From Verrucomicrobiaceae bacterium (GTDB lineage: Bacteria; Verrucomicrobiota; Verrucomicrobiia; Verrucomicrobiales; DEV007), in the NCBI GenBank assembly GCA_009936795.1, contig JAACDM010000298.1, forward strand, positions 1 through 35,672: 35,672 nt of DNA, in the 5' to 3' direction. How positions within the stretch are numbered: position 1 is the first letter of the stretch; every line of letters begins with the position of its first letter. This document shows, in pieces, positions 8,358 to 16,079 of this stretch. The notes under the pieces were generated by a model. That model was not told where the DNA came from. It ran no database searches and saw nothing but the letters and a program-made list of their open reading frames with translations. Both the position numbers and the translations under genes were made by a program.

Positions 8358-9365
8358 ATGAAATGCCTCATCATCCTCGCGTTGGCATGCGCCAGCCTCG
8401 CCCAGGCACAAGACGTTTCTGTCTCACTAGGAGACCTCCCTCCGGACAAGACGGTGAAAGTTATCTATCGCACCACCGTCGAATCCACATTGCCACTCGG
8501 AGATTCAGCCATTTCCAACCAAGGCACAGCGACCACAGGGGCCGGGACAGAGCACCTTACCGATGACCCATCTCAGGTTGGCGCTGAGCAAGCAACCCTA
8601 ACGTCTGCTTCAAACACTTACGGCCCCAAGGAGAACCTCTTTATTCTTGAGGACCCAATTGCCTCCACTAGTAGTTCCAACGCGACAGGTGCTACCTTTC
8701 TTCCCGAGTTCCTCTACGATGCCAATCCCACTCCAGCGGATCTCGACAACAGCTTCAACTACGGAGCGCAATGGGGCGGATTAGGCGCGGGGCCTCATGT
8801 CGTCGTCTATCAGTTCAACGAACGCATCGTCTTTGACGGCCTCGGCTATGCCCAACGTTTGGGTGGCATCGCCACAGCAGACAAGGTGCCATCCATCGAA
8901 ATTTGGGTCACGGACACTGATCCAGGATCGGCTTCCCTCAGTATGGCTATCCTGTCAGAGACGCCGGACGCAAAGACAGATTTCATCACAACGGATACAT
9001 CCCCGATTCTTCGCTACTATCCCTTAAACAAGTATCTGAACGGTCACTATGTCGTCTTTCGGTTCGCCCAAGGCACTTACAATCCAGGCGGAGCCGAACT
9101 GGTGCTCACGGTCGATGCTCCTGATCCCCTCGAGCCGATGGCCATTCGTGACAGCCCCACGCAAATCACGGTTATCTGGGCAACGGAACTTGGTGTCAGC
9201 TATGACATTGAGCGTTCCACGCTGTTAGGCGATGGCAACTGGACGACCATCGAGACCTTCTATCCAGGGCGGACCGGTGCCACCGCCTACCAAGACCAAT
9301 CAGCACCTTCGCCACGCGAACGGCTGTTCTATCGTTTTATCGAGAATACAGTTCCTCAGTCTTGA
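8358..9365 (+). CDS. Secreted protein with DUF11-like N-terminal module and C-terminal Fn3-like domain
   Basis: 335 residues. The signal peptide is clear (MKCLIILALACASLAQAQ, cleavage near residue 18). The mature N-terminus DVSVSLGDLPPDKTVKVIYR, then SNQGTA and LTDDP, resembles the module that, as I recall, ends many beta-helix proteins encoded beside tail-collar genes in other bacteria; here it is a separate gene at the far end of the cluster. A middle beta-rich domain (about 95-240) has no assignment. The last 80 residues (YDIERSTLLGDGNWTTI, LFYRFIE) form a C-terminal beta-sandwich of the type common in exported Verrucomicrobia proteins. It is last in the operon and its stop lies inside a terminator-like hairpin. 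Likely extracellular; exact role unknown. Confidence 0.7.
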   Translation: MKCLIILALACASLAQAQDVSVSLGDLPPDKTVKVIYRTTVESTLPLGDSAISNQGTATTGAGTEHLTDDPSQVGAEQATLTSASNTYGPKENLFILEDPIASTSSSNATGATFLPEFLYDANPTPADLDNSFNYGAQWGGLGAGPHVVVYQFNERIVFDGLGYAQRLGGIATADKVPSIEIWVTDTDPGSASLSMAILSETPDAKTDFITTDTSPILRYYPLNKYLNGHYVVFRFAQGTYNPGGAELVLTVDAPDPLEPMAIRDSPTQITVIWATELGVSYDIERSTLLGDGNWTTIETFYPGRTGATAYQDQSAPSPRERLFYRFIENTVPQS

Positions 9366-9373
9366 GGAACTGT
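9348..9373 (+). terminator. Perfect 11-bp hairpin overlapping the stop of the last collar-cluster gene
   Basis: ACAGTTCCTCA (9348-9358), a four-base loop GTCT, and TGAGGAACTGT (9363-9373) pair perfectly. The TGA stop of the upstream gene is the first codon of the right arm. Only two T follow, so it is not a classical U-tract terminator, but its position at the end of a nine-gene operon supports a transcript-end or 3'-stabilising role. Confidence 0.55.
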
Positions 9374-9704
9374 TCTCCGCGATACTACTCCTTCCGGTGC
9401 TTTTCTATCTGAAACTTAATCGGAGTCACACCTTTGGGCTAGCGGCAATGGGTGGTGTGTTGATATCCCTGTCTACTAAGCCGAGTAACGGAAATGAGAA
9501 TTCAGGAAGAGGGAGATGAGCCTTTGTCGGAGAGGGAGTGGAAACGCAAAGAGGGCGATGAATAGGCTCACCCTGCAGGTGAGTTCTTAACGAGCGTCTG
9601 TCATTGTCGCGAGATTTTTCCGAAATCAGGTTGCCGAGACGCAGTTGGGCGCTTCCTTCCAGATAAGCGGGTGACCACGGGCACAATCCATTACCGATTC
9701 TCGG
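9374..9704. other. Intergenic region, no supported gene
   Basis: No frame here has a recognisable domain or good start context. The only structure seen is a small hairpin (CTCACC 9567-9572, loop CTGCA, GGTGAG 9578-9583) followed by TTCTTAAC, which is too weak to call a terminator. It separates the collar cluster from the decayed RQC gene on the other strand. Confidence 0.5.
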
Positions 9705-10311
9705 CTAGTGCACCAACCTAACGGATCTCCCAGAGAATCCGCCTCGGCACTCACGGATGACTCTCCGAATGCGAGCTGCGACCTTCTAGTAGTCAATCTC
9801 GGTCCACGACTCTAACGAAGAGATAATTCGGGTCTTGCTCTTGAGAGATGCCGTCAAGCAACTGAAAGATCGTTCGGCGATTGCAGTCTTTGAGGAAAGT
9901 CATCAGGTAGGGGCCACCGCTCTGCACCCTCGCCGAGCACTGTTGGGGCCACTCCTCGCTGCGAATCCGGCAGGCCCTTGCCAAGCCCTTCTCAGAGAAG
10001 GATAGACAGGGTAAGCGTCCTAAATGGTGAATCTCCAAATAGCCCTGCTCGATCATTCAATCAACCCGCTGACCGATCTTGGCGAGCGTGAGATCGCGGA
10101 AGTGGCCGTAGGCGGGATTCTTATCGTACCAGAGTCCTAGCACATCCTTTGAAGCCGAGCCCTTGAGAATCTTCCCGACCATAGTTCGTCCGCCACGGCC
10201 TACGAGGTCATCCACGGCGCGAATAACCGCAGCGATGTCTTTCTGCGAGAGTTGCTCGAGGTCTCCCGAGTCCAATGAGTATTCCTGGCGATGTTGGCGA
10301 CGTTGTCCCAT
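9705..10311 (-). pseudogene. Decayed RQC-domain (RQC-minor-1-like) DNA-binding protein gene
   Basis: Starting from ATG 10311 (MGQRRQHRQEYSLDSGDLEQ) the frame reads a standalone RQC winged-helix protein: GRGGRTMVGKILKGSASKDV, YGHFRDLTLAKIGQRVD, MIEQGYLEIHHLGRLPCLSF, and FLKDCNRRTIFQLLDG. These match my memory of RQC-minor-1 proteins, where a Trp stands between D and MIE; here that codon is TGA (10059-10057), a likely G-to-A change of TGG. Near 9795 the frame shifts by one base: the expected C-terminal helix (KVAARIRRVIREC) continues in another frame and is itself cut by TAG at 9788-9786. Three lesions make loss of function near certain. It lies divergently to the PadR gene. The ancestral role was probably nucleic-acid binding. 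Confidence 0.75.
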
Positions 10312-10481
10312 GGTGAGTACGCTTTGGGTGTATCTTGAAGGCTTCCATGCCGACGTGGCAATGCGGAACGTTTTGGCGCGGGTGGGTCGAGATTGTCGAA
10401 CTGGGGCGGCCGGAATTCCGTTTTTTCTAGCGATTCGTAGATAATTCCTGAATACATTATTGAGCAATGCATCATTGGCTC

Positions 10482-10829
10482 ATGGATAAGCCACCTAGGG
10501 AACTTGTGGCGGCGTCTTCGAAGCCGCTGGTGCTGGCCGTTCTTGCGCAGGGCGATAGTTACGGCTACGCGATCATTCAGGAGGTGAAGAAGCGTTCGGC
10601 CGGGCAGCTAGAATGGACCGATGGGATGTTGTATCCCGTGCTTCACCGGTTGGAACAGGAAGGACTGATCCGGTCGTTCTGGAAGAAAGCGGAGACGGGC
10701 CGAGACCGAAAGTACTACCGCATCGAGCGAGCGGGACGAAAGGCCACGGAGAAGCGCAAGAGGGAGTGGCGTGCGGTGAACGGGGCGTTGGAAGGCCTCT
10801 GGGAAGGAGGTGTGGCATGTTCGACTTAG
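10482..10829 (+). CDS. PadR family transcriptional regulator
   Basis: 115 residues from the ATG at 10482; an in-frame ATG at 10467 would add MHHWL. The PadR winged helix is clear: LVLAVLAQGDSYGYAIIQEV (helices 1-2), then EWTDGMLYPVLHRLEQEGLI (recognition helix into the wing) and GRDRKYYRIERAGRKA (beta wing). The short C-terminal helix for dimerisation is present, which makes this the small PadR subfamily. Such regulators usually repress a nearby membrane or transport gene. The next gene, a permease-prefix protein, overlaps its stop by 13 bases and is broken, so the regulator may have lost its partner. Small inverted repeats lie around the start (CAATG-CAT-CATTG, 10466-10478) and could be an autoregulatory operator. 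Confidence 0.88.
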   Translation: MDKPPRELVAASSKPLVLAVLAQGDSYGYAIIQEVKKRSAGQLEWTDGMLYPVLHRLEQEGLIRSFWKKAETGRDRKYYRIERAGRKATEKRKREWRAVNGALEGLWEGGVACST

Positions 10830-11410
10830 ACAAAGCCCTCGCTTCTTGGCGCGAGACGTAAGCACGGAACGATTCGATTGATCTCGATAGCCTGACAGAA
10901 CTCGAGAACCACCTGCGTGACGAGATTGATGCCCTCATGGCCCAGGGGCTCTCTTCTCAAGAGGCGTATGAAGAAGCGTGCGCTCAGTTAGGGCAAGAGT
11001 CGACGCTGAATGCGGAGTATGCCAAAGTGCATCCGGACGTGTCGTGGAAGCGCCGAATGCTTGCGATGCTCGTTGGTTACATGTCAGTGGGCGTCTTGTT
11101 GAGTGCGGCTGGTATGATTACCTCTCTGTTTGAACGCGTGCTTTGGCACTTCGGTTTGGGCAAGGTGGTTTGTTCGTTGCCGTGGTCTGTGTATGTGGAA
11201 AACAGTGCTTCTCGTGCCACGAGCACGGAAGCTTCTGCCGATATCATTAGATGGGATGAGGTGAGTTTGGCAACGCTACTCACGGCAGGTGTTCGTGCTG
11301 TGGCCCTTGGGGTGATGGTGTATTTGATCTATCGCTGTTTACATGGGCGTGTGGGCTGGCTCAGCAAACTTCTTGCGCGCTGCCGTTCAGCACCCGAGCG
11401 TTCTCGCTAA
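10817..11410 (+). pseudogene. Broken permease-prefix-domain membrane protein gene, N-terminal part
   Basis: A strong Shine-Dalgarno sequence (AAGGAGG at 10804-10810) sits six bases before the ATG at 10817, fixing the start. The product begins MFDLDKALASWRET, then hits TAA at 10859-10861; the same frame continues with SLTELENHLRDEIDALMAQG and LSSQEAYEEACAQLG, the two helices of the permease prefix domain found on ABC permeases controlled by PadR. A transmembrane segment (MLVGYMSVGVLLSAAGMI) and a second one (LTAGVRAVALGVMVYLIY) follow before a stop at 11410. Downstream membrane segments continue in another frame (11413-12138), so a frameshift near 11380-11405 is probable. No MacB-type permease core is present. 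The gene overlaps the PadR stop, as expected for an operon. Confidence 0.7.
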
Positions 11411-11412
11411 TC

Positions 11413-12138
11413 GTGTTGGGAACTCTGTTTTCCCAGGTGGTCGTTGGTCGTGCTTGGTACTTTTGTTTGGTCCAGTTTCTTTCAAACGGTAACGGCAGCT
11501 CTAAGTTCGGCATGGAGATGAGGATGAACGGAGAGGCGGCGATTTCACCCGTGACGATTTGGATTCAGCCATTGGCCTATTGTTTGATCGCTTGGTTTGC
11601 CTTCCAGGCTTACCGGAAGCCGCAGATCTCTGGGAGATATGATGTGCTGCCCACCGCAATCTGCGGTTTTCTGATAGGTTCTGTTCTTGTGAGAATGACG
11701 TCCTTTCTGAACAGCCTGATTATGGTCAACATCGAACTAGCAGAAACGGGGTTCAACCAGGGAGCGCCTTTGGCTCCTGCTGTCTACGTGTTCTCTTTGT
11801 CCGTGGTCGCGGGTGCATTCGTCTTGGCGATTTCTGGGCGAGGGTTTCCTACGTTGAGAAGGTTCTTAACTTCTCTGCCTCGGAGACCTTACCTGGTGAT
11901 GACCTCATGGACCTTTATTCACTACGCGCTCCTGCCTGTCAGCTTGGTGATGGGCTTTAAGGGGCTTGGTCATGGATCGTCACTGGAGAATGAAGTTTTG
12001 CTACCCTTGTTTGCGTTCCTGGTGTTACCTTGGGTGCCGTTTGAGCCCTTTATGCATTTTCCCGTGAGCGGGCTCATCTTCTCTGCCGCGTTGACGGCTG
12101 TTGCGGTACTGCTAGAACTGGGCACAAGGCCATCCTAG
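11413..12138 (+). CDS. Multi-pass membrane protein, probably the C-terminal part of the broken prefix gene
   Basis: Up to 241 residues with about five or six hydrophobic segments, for example LGTLFSQVVVGRAWYFCLVQ, IQPLAYCLIAWFAFQAY, AVYVFSLSVVAGAFVLAIS and LLPLFAFLVLPWVPF. No family was recognised. The GTG at 11413 is two bases after the upstream stop, so it could be a coupled separate gene. However, the frame is also open upstream of that codon (ending FSTRAFSLIVLG), which reads as the natural continuation of the preceding membrane domain and favours a single ancestral gene split by a frameshift. No active-site or transport motif is visible. The stop TAG lies at 12136-12138. Confidence 0.5.
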   Translation: MLGTLFSQVVVGRAWYFCLVQFLSNGNGSSKFGMEMRMNGEAAISPVTIWIQPLAYCLIAWFAFQAYRKPQISGRYDVLPTAICGFLIGSVLVRMTSFLNSLIMVNIELAETGFNQGAPLAPAVYVFSLSVVAGAFVLAISGRGFPTLRRFLTSLPRRPYLVMTSWTFIHYALLPVSLVMGFKGLGHGSSLENEVLLPLFAFLVLPWVPFEPFMHFPVSGLIFSAALTAVAVLLELGTRPS

Positions 12139-12197
12139 ACCACATCGTCGCGACCAGTCACGTTGGCTTAGTCGCTCGATGTGCAAGTGTGATCTAT

Positions 12198-12226
12198 TTG
12201 ACTACGGAGCGAGTATTCCGTATACA
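12198..12226 (+). promoter_or_regulatory. Sigma70-like promoter with embedded inverted repeat
   Basis: TTGACT (12198-12203), a 17-base spacer and TATACA (12221-12226) closely fit the sigma70 consensus. An inverted repeat, TACGGA (12203-12208) and TCCGTA (12217-12222), lies across the spacer and touches both elements, as an operator would. The promoter is about 140 bases upstream of the CotH/LTD gene at 12368. The rest of the 229-base gap holds no gene that I can support. Confidence 0.6.
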
Positions 12227-12367
12227 GTCTTCGCCAAAGGAGTGGCTGTTGGACCCTATCGTGGAGTCTCGCAACGATGCGGTACCTTGAGAACTGGCTT
12301 CAGGGGAGGTGCCGGAGGATTCGCTCGACATCCGGGAAGGATCTCGCTGGGATAAGAGGTCATCCCT

Positions 12368-15300
12368 ATGAAGAAGCTATTCACCTTTCTAGTCTTGGCG
12401 TTCGCCCCCTGCGCCTGGTCTCAAACGGTGGTGATCAATGAGATTCACTATCATCCGGCTGATCCTACCGAATTCGTTGAGTTCGTGGAGCTACACAATC
12501 CAACCGATGGAGCGATTGATCTGTCGGGTTGGTCGTTTACGGAAGGGATTGAGCACGTCTTTCCTGAAGGCTCTGCGATCGACGCGGATGGTTATTGGGT
12601 CCTTGCGCAGGACGAGGGTGCTTACAATCGCAAATTTGGATCGATCTTTACCGGTGGGGTGAAGGCGAAGGGAGCGTGGGAGAGCGGAACGCTTTCGAAT
12701 AGCGGAGAGACCCTGACCCTCCGCAATGCCGAGAATGTGGTGGTCGATAAGGTGAACTATCAGGATAACTTTCCTTGGCCGGTGGGAGCCGACGGCGGGT
12801 CAGACGATGACAATGATCTGAGCATGGAGTTGATGCATCCAGGTTTGGCCAATGGCCTTTCTGGCCATTGGCGAACGAGTGTGGAACCGACGCCTGGCAA
12901 AGTGAATAGCGTGCTTACCGAGAATCCTCCGCCTGCAGTGCGCCAAGTGGAGCATCTTCCAGATCAACCTAAGTCGGGTGAGACGGTGGTCATCAGTGCG
13001 AAGGCGACTGATGTTGATGGTGTGGCTCGAGTGATGTTAGAATTGCAAGAGTTAAAGCCGGGTGAATACCTGCGTCTGTCGGATGATGCGTATGCGTCTT
13101 CATGGGAATCCGTTCCTATGAATGATGACGGCACGGGTGGCGATGCCGTGGCTATGGATGACATCTATTCAGCCACCGTACCTGTCGCCATCGTGGCGCA
13201 TCGAAGTTTGGTGCGTTATCGCGTGGTTGCCGAAGATGCGGTGGGGAACGTGGTGAGGTTGCCTTATGAGGATGATCCTTCGGCCAATCGCGCCTTCTTT
13301 GTCTATGATGGCGTGCCCGCTTGGAGCGGTTCACCCGAGCCTGGCAAGGCACCGAAGCGTACGTTTACTTCGGAGGAGATGTCCGTTCTACCAGTCTACC
13401 ATTTGATTGCGGACAATGCGGATGTGGAGCGTTCCCAGTACAATCGAGGAAGTGAAGAGGTCCGCTTTCTGGGGACCATGGTCTATGAGGGGTGGGTGTA
13501 TGATCATGTGGAGTTTCGGGTGCGGGGCGAGTTCTCGACCTATCAAAGTGGTAAGAATAAGTGGAAATTCTTCTTCAATCGCGGGAACAACTTTCGGGCG
13601 CGTGACAACTATGGGATTGCGTATCCGGGTGGTTTTCGGGTGATGAATTTCACGGCGTGTGCGTCTCCTTGGGTGCCGGCGAATCGTGGGATGTCTGGTC
13701 TGGACGAGACGACGGCGTTTCGCTTGCAGGCGCTGGCGGGTGTGCCTTCGCCTAAGATGCATCCTTTGCATTTCCGGGTGATCGATGAGGCTGAGGAGAC
13801 TCCTAGCAGTGATCAGTATGGGGGCGATTTGTGGGGATTGTATTTGAGTCAGGAGACGCCCGATGGGCGGATGCTGAATCGCTTGGGGTTGCCTGAGGGA
13901 AATACTTACAAGATCGAGGGCGGGAATGGTGATCAGAAACACCAGGGGCCGATCGATAGTAGCTACAGTGCGTTCATTTCCCAAGCGCGGCGCAGCCAGC
14001 CTGTCGAGTGGTGGCGGGAGAACATGAATCTATCACATTACTATGGTTTCCGTGCAATCAATCGTGCGGTGGGAAATATTGATATTCGTGAGGGGTGGAA
14101 TCATTTCTTCTATCAGAATCCCAACGGAGTGTGGTCGCCGGTGCCTTGGGATTTGGACATGACGTTCATGCCGGAGACGCATTGGAGTGGGACGATCGAT
14201 GCGAAGGCTTGTCTGAATCAGGATGAGATCGCGATCGAGTATGCGAACTTCTGTCGGGAGCTGCTGGATCTTCTGTTAGAAGATGGCACGGCGGGTGGTG
14301 GCCAAGTGGGATCGGGGGTTGAGGAGAATTTGCAGTGGGTGGGAAGCCGAAAGGATTGGATCGATGTGGCGGCGATCACGAAGGCTGGAAGTAAGGCAAC
14401 GGTTGTCACTGCAAGTGCGCATGATTATGCGACGGGGGATCTGGTGTCGATTATGGGTGTGGCCGCTAGTGGCTACAATGGCGATCATGAGATCACGGTG
14501 GTGGATCCGACGATGTTTACGATCAAGGTATCGATATTCTCTTCAGCGCCGAGTTCGGTTGATGGCGTGCAGGTGGGCACGTCTGCAGGTGGTGGTTCTG
14601 TGTGGGCGGAGATCGATCTGGCGATGTGGAACAATCATCCACGGACGACAGGCGGTCACACGGGCAACTTCTACGCGAACCCGACGACTCAGAGCTTTCG
14701 GGGAGGTGACTTGACGCGAACCTTACTGACAGCGGATGTGTCAGGATTTGCTGAGTATCTTAAGGCGTTCACGACAAATACCGATCCCGATGATTTCAGC
14801 GTGGGAGATGGAGATCAGCGTGGCTATGGCTATAATCATGTTAGAAAAGAGGGGGACGATGGCAATGCGCCTGATCGGCCGACGATCAGCTACACGGGGG
14901 CGGATGGGTTTCCGGTGGATGGTCTGACATTCATCTCAGGCGAGTTTTCTGGTGGGACGATTTTTCAGAGTCAGGAGTTTGTGAGTATGCAGTGGCGACT
15001 TGGGGAGATCTACAATCCCTCAACGCCGAATTATGAAGTAGGGACTCCTTGGCGCTACGAGATCGAGGGTGTTTGGGAGAGTGATCTTGTGGACAAGATC
15101 ACGGAAGAAATGACGATTCCTACCAATATGGTGCGTCCGGGCTATACATATCGTGCCCGGGTGCGCCATTTGAATCAGCGGGGTGGTTGGAGTCGCTGGT
15201 CGGAGGCGGTGGAGTTTGTGGCCGGGACACCGGATCTGAGTGTGTATGATTCTCTGGTGATCACGGAGTTGATGTATCATCCGGGAGCGCCAAGCGAGGC

Positions 15301-16066
15301 GGAGCTGGCTGCGGGATTCCGTCGGGAAGACTTTGAGTTCGTGGAGCTCTATAATGCGGGGAGTGTGCCGCTGGATCTTGAGCCTGTCCGTTTCACCAAG
15401 GGGGTGGACTTTGACTTTGTGTCGGGGGATGTAGTGACACTGGCACCTGAGGCGACGGTGTTGGTGGTGGGTAATGCGGAGGCCTTTACGGCGCGTTATG
15501 GTGCTGATCCTTTGGTGGCGGGTGTTTATTCTGGCAGATTTGCTAATGGTGGGGAGCGGGTGAAGCTTTCCTTTGGGGCAGGTTCGCCGATTGCCGAGTT
15601 TAGCTATGATGACAGCGATGGCTGGCCGACGGAAGCGGATGGCGATGGGCGATCGTTGCGTTTACGCGATGTGATTGGACACGGCGATCTTTCGATGGCG
15701 GACGCGTGGTTGGTGGGCGAGTTCGAGGGTTCTCCGGGGAGTGTGTCAGAGGGGCCGACGGCACCGACCATGGATTCGGATGGCGATGGCGTTTCTGATG
15801 AGAGCGAAGCGTTTGCTGGGACCGATCCTAACAACCCTGCGGATTACTTCCGTCTAACATCTGTGCAGCGTTCTGCGACTCCGATCGAGCTTTATTGGTC
15901 GAGTGTCGTGGGTAAGACCTATGAAGTGGAATACGCGTCTGCCTTGAATGCTGATTGGCAATCCATCGGCACCGTGACGGCGACAAGCGCTGAATCGACT
16001 CTAACGGATGACGATACGACTCGGGCCCAGGTTGGCAACGGGTATTATCGCGTGCGCGTCCGTTGA
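12368..16066 (+). CDS. Secreted lamin-tail/CotH-kinase-like protein, 1232 aa
   Basis: Signal peptide MKKLFTFLVLAFAPCAWS, then a first lamin-tail domain from VVINEIHYHPAD to about residue 150, and a linking beta domain. A CotH-like region spans about 330-640, with HFRVIDEAE, LWGLYLSQE and VPWDLDMTF; the W-D-x-D segment near residue 593 matches the conserved CotH core, a family that includes atypical secretory protein kinases. Around residues 667-740 sits an inserted beta domain (ATVVTASAHDYATGDLVSI, GYNGDHEITVVD) of the kind seen in phage tail and structural proteins. A second lamin-tail domain (ITELMYHPGAPSEAELAAGF) spans about 985-1120, followed by a thrombospondin type-3 calcium motif (DSDGDGVSDESE) and a C-terminal beta domain ending YYRVRVR. 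AAGAGG eight bases before the ATG may be the ribosome-binding site. Kinase activity is unproven. Confidence 0.85.
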   Translation: MKKLFTFLVLAFAPCAWSQTVVINEIHYHPADPTEFVEFVELHNPTDGAIDLSGWSFTEGIEHVFPEGSAIDADGYWVLAQDEGAYNRKFGSIFTGGVKAKGAWESGTLSNSGETLTLRNAENVVVDKVNYQDNFPWPVGADGGSDDDNDLSMELMHPGLANGLSGHWRTSVEPTPGKVNSVLTENPPPAVRQVEHLPDQPKSGETVVISAKATDVDGVARVMLELQELKPGEYLRLSDDAYASSWESVPMNDDGTGGDAVAMDDIYSATVPVAIVAHRSLVRYRVVAEDAVGNVVRLPYEDDPSANRAFFVYDGVPAWSGSPEPGKAPKRTFTSEEMSVLPVYHLIADNADVERSQYNRGSEEVRFLGTMVYEGWVYDHVEFRVRGEFSTYQSGKNKWKFFFNRGNNFRARDNYGIAYPGGFRVMNFTACASPWVPANRGMSGLDETTAFRLQALAGVPSPKMHPLHFRVIDEAEETPSSDQYGGDLWGLYLSQETPDGRMLNRLGLPEGNTYKIEGGNGDQKHQGPIDSSYSAFISQARRSQPVEWWRENMNLSHYYGFRAINRAVGNIDIREGWNHFFYQNPNGVWSPVPWDLDMTFMPETHWSGTIDAKACLNQDEIAIEYANFCRELLDLLLEDGTAGGGQVGSGVEENLQWVGSRKDWIDVAAITKAGSKATVVTASAHDYATGDLVSIMGVAASGYNGDHEITVVDPTMFTIKVSIFSSAPSSVDGVQVGTSAGGGSVWAEIDLAMWNNHPRTTGGHTGNFYANPTTQSFRGGDLTRTLLTADVSGFAEYLKAFTTNTDPDDFSVGDGDQRGYGYNHVRKEGDDGNAPDRPTISYTGADGFPVDGLTFISGEFSGGTIFQSQEFVSMQWRLGEIYNPSTPNYEVGTPWRYEIEGVWESDLVDKITEEMTIPTNMVRPGYTYRARVRHLNQRGGWSRWSEAVEFVAGTPDLSVYDSLVITELMYHPGAPSEAELAAGFRREDFEFVELYNAGSVPLDLEPVRFTKGVDFDFVSGDVVTLAPEATVLVVGNAEAFTARYGADPLVAGVYSGRFANGGERVKLSFGAGSPIAEFSYDDSDGWPTEADGDGRSLRLRDVIGHGDLSMADAWLVGEFEGSPGSVSEGPTAPTMDSDGDGVSDESEAFAGTDPNNPADYFRLTSVQRSATPIELYWSSVVGKTYEVEYASALNADWQSIGTVTATSAESTLTDDDTTRAQVGNGYYRVRVR

Positions 16067-16079
16067 ATTGTGGAGATTG

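Noticed and set aside
10466..10478. CAATG-CAT-CATTG as a PadR operator
   Set aside because: The arms are only five bases and do not match the longer ATGT/ACAT-type PadR sites; kept as a remark, not a feature.
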